DNA of 64,000 nt from Plantago major (Eukaryota > Streptophyta > Magnoliopsida > Lamiales > Plantaginaceae). A program made the translations under genes and the position numbers. The DNA is taken from contig CM048842.1 of assembly GCA_026545765.1 (NCBI GenBank), positions 29,623,167 to 29,687,166 on the forward strand. The letters run 5' to 3'. Positions 1 through 11,470 of the stretch are shown in pieces (within the stretch, counting starts at the first letter, position 1; every line of letters starts with the position of its first letter). The notes below the pieces were generated by a model, which worked only from the letters and a program-made list of their open reading frames with translations, was not told the DNA's origin and did not search any database.

Positions 1-11
1 CTAATTCTCAG

Positions 12-2972
12 GTTCAAGAAAGAAAGGTTGATGAGGACCAGACTTCCAAGTCTCCACCTCACCACAAGATATCTGAGACACCAATAGAACAAGTATCTGA
101 GCCTGATGTTCATACTCAGGTAACTCAGAAACTAAACTACACTTCTACTCAGATATCTACCAAAGTTTTGAAACTCACTCTAAACTCTTTCTTTCAGGCT
201 CAAACTGAAGAAACAAGGGACCTACTTCACTTCTTCAAAGCTCACACTTTGCCAAAGCACATTCAATGCTTCAAGAAATGGCAGAAGTTAAGGTGCTCTG
301 ATCTCTCTGAAATATTGAGAATAACTGATCAACCAACCAGACGGGCATGAGCTCTTGACCTGGAAACATATGTCCAAGCAATGTTCGCTACAGAACAACA
401 CACAGTTGCAACTCTACTACACAAGGACTTTTCCAGAGAAGTGGCGCATAGTTTGATACATGCCTTTGAACAGGCAGATGATCAGACAAGATTACAGATG
501 GCATTCAAGCCAGTTCTGCCCCAGACTCTGCAATTCATACCTTCTGAACAAGAAGAAGTTAATGGGCAGAAGATCACTATCCCGGAAGTGATCAATCTTG
601 TATCTGAAGATGATGAGGAGGAAGAAATGAATGAAAATTTGTTTGATGAACCTCCCACTAATCATCACCAAAAGGATGATAATGATAAAAAGGATGATGA
701 TGATGCTCCTGCACCAGGAACCGGAGGAATTTCACAGAGAAACGATGTCTCAGCTGCTGAAAAGCAAACTGAGAAGACTTCACAGAAATCTCCGTCTTCA
801 TCACCTCAGAAATCTACTCATCCATCTTCTCACCAACACGCAGTTACTACTGAACAAGTAGTTGAGCTTTCTGAAGAAACTAATCAGAAAATAATAAACA
901 CTCAGACTAGAAGTGCTCAACTCAGACAACTGTTGGAAGAAGAACAACAGCTCCATCTTCAACTGGAAGAACAAATAGCTCAATCCAGAGAAAGGCTTGA
1001 TCAACTAGAAGATCAATACCTCAAAGAAATGAATGCTTACTCTGTGGTTAACGAGCTACGGGATGCTGTGCACGAGATCGCCAAAGAACTCGATACTGAA
1101 GAAGTATCTGATGTCAAGCATGATGCTAAGGCTGCATCATCTTCGAAAGAAGTACCATCCTCCTCCCAGAAAGGAAAGAAACCAATCTCTGAGATGGTTG
1201 CTGGACTTGATACAATTGATGAAAATGTCCAAGAGGATGAAGATCACTGGGCTAATCCCTCAGATGATGAAGAAGACAAGACCTTGGCAGGACACCGCCA
1301 TGAACATCTAGCGGTTTCTCACTTAAAAAGAAAGTTGATTGCTCCTACAATCTTCAACAAACTGCCAAACGTCCACTCTCAAGAGTACATGAGCAGGTAC
1401 CAAGTACTAGCTACTCTGAATAAGGAGATGTCTTCACAAAACAAGGAAGTAATTGCCTCAGTCCCCTCTGAAATGAGAAAGTTCACTGAGCTCATCACTC
1501 AGAGAACAACTAGCATGATCATTGCTCAGAAAGATCTGGGAATGACAAGGGACGATGATGTGTCTTTAGCTGAAAAAGCTTTTCAAGAGGCAAGTTACAC
1601 TGCTGGAAAAGCAGATGCCATCCTAGGCCCATCAAGGTAGCTCACTGATAAGGACAATGGACTTATCAAGCAAAATCAAGAGCTCAAAGCCGAACTTCAG
1701 AAGTTGGTCACTGCCTACAACTATTTACAAGGGCATTTTGACTCTCTCTCAGATTCCTTTATGAGACTGAGTCAGCCAACAATGACTAAGGGGGAAAGAA
1801 AGTACAAATCTGGACCTCAAAGTCAGGGGGAATGGGAAGAAGGAGATGAAAACAAGAAGAAATCTGGAGCTGGTGCTGCTCAGAAAGGAAGAAGAAAAAC
1901 TTCCCAGCCACCACTCAGAATCTATGAATCCTCCTCAAGCCAAGCTGCTTCCCAGAAACCTACTGAAGGAACCAAAATGATAACAAGGGCCATGGCACAG
2001 AAACCTCCAAGGAGTACCAAGGCTCCAAGGAGAAGACAAGTTAGAGGGATTGATGAATCTTCTGAAGAAGAAGAAGAAGGTCAAATCAAGTCCCAGGGCA
2101 ATGAAGAAGGCTGCAAAGATCTCACAAGAATTGATCTTGATGAAGATGATGAAGAGACTGATGAAGATGAAGCTCCTCTTCACAGAAAAAGGAAACTTGA
2201 AAGCCTAACTGAGCCCATAGCTGCAAAGCCCCTAGCAGCTAAAACACCCTCTGGAAATACCAAGTCTATCCAGGGTGGTAGTTCTTCAAGCAACAACCCC
2301 AAAGAGAATTCAAGACAGAAAAGGAACAGACTGAGAGCTGAACAAAGACAAAGTCAACTTCCACTCAGGCCAGAAGAAGCCAAAATTGAGTATGTGAAGT
2401 ATGACAATGATTCCTCTGTCTACAGGTGCATCAATCAGAAAAATGGCTATTGGATTCTGGAACTGAAGCATCTATTGGTAAATTCAAGATTTCCAGAACC
2501 AATCCTCAAACAGCTTATGGCATGGAGAAAGAATAAACCTACCTTGATCAACACCAATCACATCAAAGCATGGTTGGATTTTGAAGTTGTCAAGAGAACT
2601 GAAGCCATGAAGAAGGACCTCTCTGATGATTGTCCATATGGAAAGCCAGATGATGTGCACAAAATTCTGAATATCACAGGAACAGCACAAGACCAAGACT
2701 TGTGGAACCCTATGAGTCTCTATCGACGGAAGATCAATAGGGTGACATCGATATCCGAAGATTATCTATGGATACTTCAAGCTTTCGGATATCGAATAGA
2801 GCATGCCCGGAAGTGGGGAAAGTACCTATGGGTCAAGCATTTTCAAAGAAAATCCTACCAAAACCTACAAAGAAGTCGTGGATTTGCGGAGACAGAGATG
2901 CTTGTCAGAACTCTTCTCTATGATTATTCTGATGACATCAAAAGGTTTGGAGATAGGAAATTTGCAGACTGA
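12..2972 (+). pseudogene. ORF3 of element A, C-terminal two thirds (two in-frame stops)
   Basis: Third ORF of the Sirevirus-like family, in the position where some Sireviruses carry an env-like gene. The start is outside the window. An exon begins at 12 after a splice acceptor-like TTCTCAG. From 198 to 2972 the frame is continuous (925 codons) except for TGA at 348-350 and TAG at 1638-1640. Visible parts: an N-terminal block rich in PSET residues; an acidic and Ser/Lys-rich middle; a heptad-like Leu/Glu/Gln coiled coil near 915-1110; a second helical Gln/Leu stretch near 1660-1760; a basic/acidic linker; and a C-terminal globular region (2390-2972) rich in Trp/Tyr with the string AWLDFEVVKRTEAMKKDL. 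No signal peptide or membrane segment is evident, so an Env role is not supported. I do not recognise the family. It could be a structural or chromatin-binding accessory protein or a captured host gene. Confidence 0.75.
120..197 (+). other. Putative intron 5 of ORF3 (A copy), exitron-like
   Basis: Begins CAG|GTAACT and ends TTTCTTTCAG|GC with a good polypyrimidine tract. Length is 78 nt, a multiple of three, with no stop in the ORF3 frame. The same position in C (46604-46681) and D (58422-58499) has the same length and is also open, so retention or removal would both keep the frame. Confidence 0.55.
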
Positions 2973-3346
2973 TCCATAGAAATTTTGTTGAAGACTTGAA
3001 GATTGAAGACTTGAAGACTAGTTCTTTAGGATGTTTACTTGGAGCTTGGTTACTCCTGTTGTCCTAATTTACTATGTAATTTTTGCTGTATCTTGCTGAC
3101 TGAGCTTAACTGTATCATGTATTTAAGTTATCTGTAATCTTTAGTTGCGACTTATCTGAAGAACTTACTCTCAGATAGTATTCTATAAAAGATAACTTAT
3201 CAGCAAAGATCACACCTTGTGATTTGGTTGATGTCTACTTTCTGCACTTAATTATATGATTCGAAAGATCTTAAGAAATGATTAAGTGGTGGATTGTTTC
3301 CTCATCCAGATTTGTAATAGGGAAGATAGTCATCGTTGACTGATCA
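2973..3346 (+). other. 3' noncoding tail between ORF3 and polypurine tract (A)
   Basis: No credible ORF. It begins with short repeats of GAAGACTTGAAGAT-like sequence and continues through a T-rich stretch that is well conserved in C (43320-43690, opposite strand) and D (62248-62644). Conservation over about 370 bp in three copies suggests a functional 3' untranslated or cis region of the element. Confidence 0.6.
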
Positions 3347-3360
3347 AAATGGTGGAAATT
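3347..3360 (+). promoter_or_regulatory. Polypurine tract of element A
   Basis: Purine-rich AAAATGGTGGAAATT-type sequence directly before the LTR start TGTTAG. This is the expected plus-strand primer for reverse transcription. C has AAAAAGGGGGAAATT at the same place and D has AAAATGAAGGAAATT. Confidence 0.7.
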
Positions 3361-4094
3361 TGTTAGATATTTTGTTAGAATATCTGTTTAGATTTTGTTC
3401 AGCAACATGATGACTTATCTTAGTCTCAGAAAGGTGATTAGTACTCTTGGTTCACTTGAACATTGTAAAAGAGGAAACCCACTAAGTATGATAGTCTAGC
3501 TAATCTTGTATAGGATGTTAGGTCTCAAATTGTAATTTTTATTTTATGAAGAGAAGACCAAGAAGAAGACATCCAAGCAGAAAGCTCAACAACTATTGAA
3601 GACTTGAAGAAAACTGCACAAGATTACTAAATCTGTTATTCAGATATCTTAGGCAGATATCTTGTAGACGCAAATAGTTTCAAACAAACTGTGTCACAAG
3701 AGATATCTGAGAAATGAGATACATATCTGAAGACAAGGAAAGTGTCCACAGATATCTATTCTCAGATACCTTGAGCGTTAAACTGCTTTAAAAAGAAACA
3801 TATATTGCAAACAAAGTTGTTTCAAATAAATAACAAGTGGTATCTGAAGAATGAAGATAAGGATATGCAAAGAATCAGACAACAAGTCTAGTCTCTGATA
3901 CAAAGCATAATTCCGTTGACACTACAGGACAAAAGTATAGTACAATGCATTTAATGCACGGACAGAGATGTCTGAGTAAAAGCAACGGCAACTTCTGAGA
4001 AGAAGACAAAACCTGCTACAGTACTATACACACAGATATCGATAGTTTGAATTTGAGCCTAACGGATACTATCCAAACGACACTCAAATTCATC

Positions 4095-4102
4095 TATAAA
4101 TA
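4095..4102 (+). promoter_or_regulatory. LTR TATA box (A)
   Basis: TATAAATA, conserved at the equivalent place in every LTR of the family. It is followed by ATCAACACTTAGA and preceded by a conserved TAACGGATA about 40 bp upstream. Likely Pol II core promoter of the LTR. Confidence 0.7.
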
Positions 4103-4509
4103 TCAACACTTAGACAGCTTGAGAGACACACACACTGAACACAGAACTCAGAACACTGAATACGCTGAAACTTACGATCTCTGATCTTACTCTCTCAAAG
4201 CTTCTTACTTATTATCAAAGCTTTCTGTTGCGACTAAAGCTTGTGATCTTGAGTAAACACTGGAGTTCTAAGTGTCCTGATCCTAAACAAGCAAAGCTAT
4301 CTGTGAAGGAGTTGAATCAAAAGATCGACTATCTGAGATTCATTCTCTTGAACAGATATCATAAGACTTGGGTCAGTAAAATCGAACTAGATACCATACG
4401 CTGTAAAGTGTATTAAGTAACTTAGTTCACAGAGCTATCTGAATAACTGAAAAGTTATTAAGACGCTCATCTGACAACTCAAACCGAAACCAACACCAAA
4501 ACCGGCGTG

Positions 4510-4716
4510 GAGTACAGGAAGTACTTAGTTTGAAAAATCAGGGAATAACTCCAAGGTTACTGGAGTATAGGAAGTACTTGATTTGGGAAACTAAGGAATA
4601 ACTCCAAGGTTTTTGAGTATAGGAAGTACTTAGCTTGGGAAGCTAGGGAACAACTCAAAGGTTTCTGAGTATAGGAAGTACTTGGCTGAAGAAGCTAGGG
4701 AACAACTCAGGGGGAA
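4510..4716 (+). repeat. Four tandem 52-53 bp units in the LTR leader (A)
   Basis: Units start near 4510, 4563, 4615 and 4667, each with GAGTA(C/T)AGGAAGTACTT followed by a short inverted repeat such as TAGCTTGGGAAGCTA and then GGGAA(C/T)AACTC. They lie about 410 bp downstream of the TATA box, so they are probably in the transcript leader. Copy number varies between LTRs: four in A and C, three in B, two in D. Confidence 0.8.
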
Positions 4717-5080
4717 CTTTTGGTTGGGAACCAATTGTTCAGAATCTTAGAATAGGATTTTTGTAAGGTTATCTCAATGATCTGTTCTAGTGAATTCTAG
4801 GTCTCTGATAGACCGAAGTGGATTAGTTGGAGGATTACGCCACCTCCAGATACCACTATACTTGCTGTGTCATTTACTTTTCTGTATTTATACTTCAGCA
4901 ACACACACACACACTTATTAACTGTTTCTACATTTATCTCTATTAAGTCTTCTGCACTCTGATTCTAAGTATCAGATATCCATTCAGATATCTGAGAAAT
5001 ATTTGTTATCGACAAAAGTTTTAAAAGACTATTCACCCCCCACCCCCTAGTCTTTTACTTTGCCGTTATCTGGACCAACA

Positions 5081-7981
5081 AACTCAATCCGCTTTCTTTA
5101 GGATACCACAATCCTACATCAACTGTACGTTTTACATACCTTAATATTTTCATAGCAATGTCGTAGTGTGTTTGCATCGGATTTGTCTGAAATCTAGCAC
5201 ACACTCCAACGGCGTATTGAATATCAGGTCTACTTGCAGTGAGGTAAAGTAGTGAACCTATCAATTTCCTATACTTATGTTCTTCAACACTCTTATCTGA
5301 TTCAGTATAGGTCATTTTGGTTCCAATGCTCATAGGTATCTTAGCATTCTTTTCAGAAGGCTTAAGATTGAATTTTGTGAGCACATCTTTTGCATACTTT
5401 GTTTGACTAATGAATATTCCATCATTGAGTTGCTTGACTTGCAATCCTAGAAAATAATTCATTTCTCCCATCATGCTCATCTCAAACTTACTTTTCATGA
5501 GATTTGCAAAGTCATTACAAAGTTGCTTGTCCTTAGATCCAAATATGATGTCATCAACATATACTTGAACTAAGAGTAGTTTCCCATCATGATTTAAGGT
5601 AAATAAAGTTTTATCAACTTCACCTTTCTTGAAACCATTTTTCAGAAGGTATTTGGCCAAAGTGTCATACCATGCTCTTGGAGCCTGTTTGATCCATCTG
5701 AGCTTTACAGAGTTTATAGACCATTCTACTTTCTGAGGAAACTTCAAAGCCAGGTGGTTGTTCAACATAAACTTCTTCTGCAAGTTCACCGTTCAAGAAT
5801 GCACTTTTGACATCCATCTGATAAACTTTAAAATCTTTATGAGCTGCAAAGGCTAGAAAGAGTCTTATTGCATCCAATATGGCAACTGGTGCATATGACT
5901 CGTCAAAATCTAAGCCTTCAGTCTGGGTAAATCCCTTGGCAACAAATCTTGCTTTGTTTCTGGTTATTTCACCAGATTCATTCATTTTGTTTTTGAAAAC
6001 CCATTTAGTTCCAATCACAGATATTCCTTCCACAAATGGAACTAGTTTCCAGACTTTGTTTCTATCAAATTGATCCAACTCTTCTTGCATTGCAGAGATC
6101 CAGTCTTGGTCTCCTAATGCTTCTTCTATATTTTTAGGTTCAATATTTGAGATGAAACATCCAAAGAGAGAATTAGCATTTTCAGCTATTGCTCTCCTAG
6201 TCCTAACACCTTGATTAATTGGTCCAATCACATCTTTTGCAGGATGATCCTTGATTCATCTCATCATAGGTTTAGTGCTAGTAGGATCAATATCCAAATG
6301 ATTTGAATGTGAATCACTGGGATTTTGATTTGATACTTTTCGATTCAAGACATTTTGCTCCTCAGAAGGGCAATTAATGTCTGACACTTGTTCAGTGTTT
6401 GAGCTATCTGAAACATGTCTTTCAGAGAGATTGTTTCCAGAGATAGCTTCATGATGAATATCTTCAGTTTCCATTTCTGGAAGTTTTATAGGAAATTCTT
6501 CATCATGTTTGTGAGTCATCTGGTTGTTACTAGGCATATCAAGCTTTTCTACGTCAGATACATCCTCACTTTCCATAATGATGTTTCTCCTTTCTGAGGA
6601 TTCTTCTTCAGAATCCCTCAACATTAGTTCTTTGAACCTTTCTGAGAGTTCATCATTAGGAGGTGTTTTCTTACTTCCTTCATAGAATACAACATGAACT
6701 GATTCTTCAATTTTCTTTGTTCTTTTGTTGTAAATTCTGTAGGCTTTGCTATTCGTGGAATAACCAAGAAATACACCTTCATCTGCCTTTGGTTGAAATG
6801 TTCTCAGATAATCTTTTCCATTGTTTAGAACAAAACATCTACAACCAAATACTCTCAGATGTTTGATATTAGGGGGTCTACCAACCAAGATTTCATAAGG
6901 GGTCTTGTCATGGTGTTTGTTTATCAAACATCTGTTCTGAGTGTAGCAGGCTGTGTTTACAGCTTCAACCCAATAAACTTCACTTATTTCAGTGTCAGCT
7001 AGCATCGTCCTTGCAGCTTCTTTAAGGGTTCTGTTTTTCCTTTCTGCAACACCATTTTGTTGAGGTGTTCTTACAGAGGAAAGTTGGTGTTGTATACCTT
7101 TGCGTACAAAACTCCTTTATGTACTGGTTGACAAACTCAGTACCATGGTCTGTTCTGATTGCAGATACCTTGTCATTTTTCATGACTTCAAGCTTTTTCA
7201 GCAAGTTTGGTATCTCCACCCTGGCATCAGATTTGTGTTTCAGAAAGACAACCTAAGTGAATCTTGAGAAGTCATCTACAACAACCAGACCATACTTCTT
7301 TCTTGCATAACTAGTTACAGATGATTCAAAAAGATCCATGTGTAATAGTTATAGTGGTTTAACACTAGAGTGTCTGATTTTGGACTTGAAAGAGATCTTA
7401 GATTGTTTCCCCATCTGACAGGCAGAACATATACCATCCTTACTGAAAGATGTTTTGGGAAGGCCAACCACTAACTCTTTCTTGGCAAGTCTGTTTAGAG
7501 TTTTGAAGTTCAAGTGACTCATTCTTTTGTGCCATAACCAGTGCTCTTCTGTGTGACCAGATTGACTCACCATGAGACATTCTTCAGTTGTGGCAGATGC
7601 CCAATCGGCAACATAAAGACTGCCTTTCCGCCGAGCAACCAAGATTGTCTGCTTTGACTCATTGTCAATTAGTTTGCAGTATTTTTCTTTGAATTTTATA
7701 GTAAAACCTTTGTCTGCAAACTGGCTCATGCTAAATAGATTATATTTCAAATCCTTAACATGTAATACGTCAATGATTGTTAATGTTCCCAATTTGACGT
7801 TGCCAAATCCCAGAGAGGGATTTAATTCTCCTCCAGCAAATCTGATATCTGGTCCTGTGTTGCAAGCTTTGTAATCGACCAGATTTGCTTTGTCTCCTGT
7901 CATGTGCTTTCCGCATCCACTATCAAATGGCCATTGTGCTTTAGTCCAGGAAGCATTCTGCACACAACAGGAAACAGGAGA
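5081..7981 (-). pseudogene. pol: pol of element B (protease, integrase, reverse transcriptase; frameshifted and truncated)
   Basis: Copia-type polyprotein read leftward. Near 7950-7900 lies the protease-type motif FDSGCGKHMTG. Next is a GAG_pre-integrase/HHCC zinc region (LWHKRMSHLNF, then CSACQMGKQ; 7560-7400). The integrase core follows, with RTDHGTEF near 7160. An acidic linker comes after it (6700-6250), then reverse transcriptase with [13 protein letters not shown] (near 5815) and the catalytic YVDD (near 5550). RNase H is cut at 5081. Frame changes occur near 7340, 7240, 7080-7010, 6240 and 5700. The pol frame follows directly from the gag stop TAA at 7982-7984 with no change of frame, as expected for stop readthrough. 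Not functional as sequenced. Confidence 0.85.
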
Positions 7982-10475
7982 TTAGGTTCTCAATTTACAG
8001 TTGGAACCATCAGGACTAAACAATCTTCCAATAGGAATCCATTTTTGAATGAATTTCCTTGGAATATTCTTTTGTCTGATAGGAACATAAGGAGGAATTC
8101 TAATTGAATGATTATCATTATTAAGAATTATTTTCTTCCTTGGTGTGTTCCTAGGTGCTCCATTTGGTGCTTTCAGATACCTGTCAGTTTACGAGTTTGC
8201 TTTTCAAAGAACTTAGCTTTCCTTGCCAGATTTCTTCTAGCCCTGGCATTCAGATTTTCAGTGGCTTGATTCAACTTCCACTTCTGATAATTGCTTTGAG
8301 CAATTCTAGCCTTTAGCCATCGTTCTTGCTCCTGTTTGTATTCATGAGAAAGTTGTTTCCCGATGCCTTTATAGCCAATACCGTTTCGAGCACTTGAAGC
8401 TATCTGAGATCTTTTCTCAGCAGCTTTGCTAGTCTCTGGTTGGTCCAATTTCTTTCCAGAAAAAGTGACATGGGAGAATTTGCCAGCTCCTGCAATTCTA
8501 CCCTTTTGAAGGACATAGCACTGTGGGTGTTTACACTTTTCAGTGTTGTGTTTCTTTTCAGAGACGTGCCCAACAGTTTTGTTTTTGACTTGTTTTTCCC
8601 ACAAAGGTTTAGTCGCAACTGCCTTTCCTTTGTCAACAATCTTCGTCTTCTGACCGATACTATAGATTGCATGGGAACCATCTTGCTGAGTACTTACAAA
8701 TGTTCTTCTTTTCTCACTCTTATTCAGAGTGATAGAACAATCTGTCTGTGTATTCAGCCCAAGTCCTTTCTTTTCTGAAGGATCTCTTAAGTAAGATTGT
8801 ACTTCAGTAAGAGTGTCACTAGCTTTGGCATAAGATTGAAAAGATAATTCTTTCTTTTCGAGTTCCTTGTTCTCAGAAAGAAGATCTTCATATTTCTTTC
8901 GTAATTCAGCCATTGCTTCTTTATGTGACTTTTCAGTCTCAGATATCTGAGCTTTGAGAAATGCATTTTCAGCATCCTTTTTCTCAGATATCTTAACTAA
9001 TTGAGAATTTTCCTTTGCAAGAGAATTCTTTTCTTCTTCAAGATTTTCGGCTCTAGTTCGGATCATTAGAAATTCTTTTTCATAGATGTCAAGTTCTTTC
9101 CTGAGATTTTCTAGATCTTTATTTCTTCTTCATCACTTTCATAAGTATAACAAGAAGTATGTGTTACCTCATCAGCCATAAGACAGATTTCTATGTTAGA
9201 GATGTCTGGAGCGTCAATCTCAGCAACTCCACACATTTCATTCTTCTTGAGGCCGAAGTCGATTATGTCATGAGTAACTCCACATAATTCTGGTGATGGT
9301 AAGGTTGAGTCATCTGAATTGTCATCTTCAGAATCTGTCTCAACGTCTAGAGCATCCAGTTGAGTTTGGATTTTCTTTCTTTCTTCAATTAATAAAGCTT
9401 TCTGGCTTCTTCTGAAGATTCTTCTATCTTTCTTGTCACCTGGCCTTAGTTTGTTGAAGGCAGGACAATCCTTCTTGAAGTGACCAGGTTTCTGACAATA
9501 GAAACAGATATCGTTTCCAATTTCTACTTCCTCAGTACATGATGCTTTCTGAGCTGGCTTGTTCAACGAGCTTTGCATATTTTTGTACTGGTGATAGTTT
9601 GAGCCTAGATGCTTTTTCAGCTTCTCTTTGGCTTTTCTTCTCTCAATTTCTCGACTGACATATTTGCTCATTTGCTTTGCAGCAAGAGCATCCTCAGTCT
9701 CTTCCTTGCTTTTCTTCTTTTCAGAATTTCCTTGAGCAACTAGAGCAATATTCTGCAACTTTTCAGTTGTTTGTTCTCTTTGTGTTGTCTCATAATCAAC
9801 CGTAGCAAGATGTGAGAAGAGTTCCACTGGAGTGATATTTGGCATTCCTTGGTTAAAATAAAAGAATTTAGTATGCTCCCAGTTGTGGTTAAGACTTGAC
9901 AATAGTCTTAATCTTTTACCGGGAGTATCTGCTTTCCCAAGTCGCCATATCACTCATGAGAGTGGTAAATCTGAAATCAAGTTCTTCCAGAGTTTCAGTG
10001 GGTCCTTGTTTGAAATTTTGAAATTTCAACTTGAGACTTTCGAACTTGTTTTCTTTGGTTTTCTTAGTTCCGGCACAGATTTCTTCAATCAGCCGAGCAA
10101 CTTCGCCGTTTAGCACCCTACGCATAATCGTATGTGCTCAGGTGTCGATCTGATGATGATATTACGAGCTTGACCATCCAGACGATTTCTCTTGGCATCT
10201 TCCGATGTCCAGAGTTCTCTGGTCTTTGGTTCGTAAACAACTTGACTAGTAGATCTCCCACTTGTGGACGGATCAGTTTGTGAAGATCCTTCGCTTTGAT
10301 CTCTGTCTCTACCATTAGAAACCTCCATGACTTGTTGAAGTTGTTGAATGACTATTGGGCCATTCTTTATTACTTCGATCATTTCAGCACTTATGGCTTC
10401 AAGGTGGAGCATCATGTTATTTTTCCATTTCTCATAGTTCTCTGGTTTGAGAACGGGTGCATCACTCAGAGACAT
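7982..10475 (-). pseudogene. gag: gag of element B (frameshifted)
   Basis: The start is placed at ATG 10475 (MSLSDAPVLKPENYEKW), which is conserved in C and D. Longer readings upstream use non-ATG starts. Domains in order: capsid-like UBN2/DUF4219-type region; CCHC zinc knuckle CFYCQKPGHFKKDC near 9505-9465; acidic stretch; long Glu/Lys-rich coiled coil (about 9090-8840); basic tail. A large Gag with a coiled coil after the knuckle is typical of Sireviruses. Frames break near 10115, 9930, 9110 and 8170. The terminal stop is TAA at 7982-7984, in frame with pol. Confidence 0.85.
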
Positions 10476-10570
10476 TCCTGCACACTTAACACACAAATTA
10501 AATAGTCCTCGAAAATGGACAAAGTTCCTTCACCTATCTGGGGATCTAGGTTCAGTGCAGAAGGCTTGTG

Positions 10571-10592
10571 AACCTCCTGCTCTGATACCACT
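10571..10592 (-). promoter_or_regulatory. Primer binding site (initiator Met tRNA) of B
   Basis: On the minus strand AGTGGTATCAGAGCAGGAGG directly follows the LTR end CCAACA. TGGTATCAGAGC is the usual plant copia primer site, complementary to the 3' end of initiator tRNA-Met. Confidence 0.9.
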
Positions 10593-10932
10593 TGTTGGTC
10601 CAGATAACGGCAAAGTAAAAGACTGGGGGGGGGGGGGTGAATAGTCTTTTAAAACTTTTGCCGATAAAAACTATTTCTCAGATATCTGTGTAGATATCTG
10701 ATACTTAGATTCAGAGCGCGGAAGACTTAAGATAGATAAGTGCAGAAACAGTTAATGTGTGTGTGTGTGTTGCTGAAATGTAAGTACAGAAAAGTAAATA
10801 ACACATCAAGTATAGTGGTATCTGGAGGTGGCGTAATCCTCCAACTAATCCACTTCGGTCTTCCAAAGACCTAGAATTCACTAGAATAGATAATTGATTC
10901 CTTAAACAAATGGTTCCTAACCAAATGTTCCC

Positions 10933-11089
10933 CCTGAGTTGTTCCCCGGCTTTCACAGCCAAGTACTTCCTGTACTCAGAAACCTTTTTGAGCTATTCCC
11001 TAGCTTCCCAAGCTAAGTACTTCCTGTGCTCAATAACCTTGGAGTTATTCCTTAGTTTCTCAAACTAAGTACTTCCTGTACTCCACGCC
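10933..11089 (-). repeat. Three tandem leader repeats in LTR B
   Basis: Same 52-bp family as in A, but three units. One unit has the stem CTTAGTTT-GAG-AAACTAAG and another TTAGCTTGGGAAGCTA, differing by a paired T-A/C-G change. Confidence 0.75.
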
Positions 11090-11462
11090 AGTGAAGGTGT
11101 TGGTTTTGGTTTGAGTTGTCAGATGAGCTTCTTTAATAACTTTTCAGTTAATCAGATAGCTTTGTGAATCAAGTATCCTTAATACACTTTTCAATGTATG
11201 GTATCTTGTTCTTTTTACTGACCCAAGTCTTAGATAAATGTTCAAGAGAATGAATCTCAGATACTTGATCTTTCAATTCAACTCTTTCACAGATAGCAGT
11301 GCTTGTTTAGGATCAGGACACTTAGAACTTCAGTGTTACTCAAGATCAAGAGCTTTGGTCGCAACAGAAAGCTTTGAGGATAAGTAATTTGCTTCAGATA
11401 GCGAGATATGTGTTCAGTGTAAGTTCTTCAGGTTGTGTCTTCTCAAGCTGTCTAAGTGTTGA

Positions 11463-11470
11463 TATTTATA
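11463..11470 (-). promoter_or_regulatory. LTR TATA box (B)
   Basis: TATAAATA on the minus strand, at the position matching LTR A. Confidence 0.7.

Larger units (their letters stand above)
1..5080 (+). mobile_element. Element A: Sirevirus-like Ty1/copia retrotransposon, 3' part
   Basis: Left-truncated by the window edge. Order seen: ORF3 (from its fifth exon), 3' noncoding tail, polypurine tract, 3' LTR. Assignment to the same family as B, C and D rests on LTR identity (shared ends, shared internal repeats) and on ORF3 similarity. Immediately after the LTR end CCAACA at 5080 the sequence switches to the minus-strand pol of element B in the middle of the RNase H region, so A most likely inserted into B. 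The expected 5-bp duplication would be AACTC (5081-5085), with its partner outside the window. The 5' LTR, gag and pol of A are not in the window. Confidence 0.85.
3361..5080 (+). repeat. 3' LTR of element A (1720 bp)
   Basis: Starts TGTTAG and ends CCAACA. The end matches the inner ends of LTRs in B, C and D, and the start follows a polypurine tract. It contains a TATA box (4095-4102), four 52-53 bp tandem repeats (4510-4716), a CA-rich microsatellite near 4905 and a C-rich tract (5035-5047) shortly before the end. AGATATCT palindromes recur through it. A 62-codon ORF at 4228-4416 is not conserved in the other LTRs and is not called. Confidence 0.9.

Noticed and set aside
4228..4416. Small ORF inside LTR A
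   Set aside because: The equivalent sequence in the other LTRs is out of frame or interrupted; it is chance coding in an LTR.
8440..8778. 112-codon plus-strand ORF opposite gag of B (similar one at 53841-54170)
   Set aside because: It is the shadow of the conserved gag reading frame on the other strand. Its similarity between copies follows from gag conservation.
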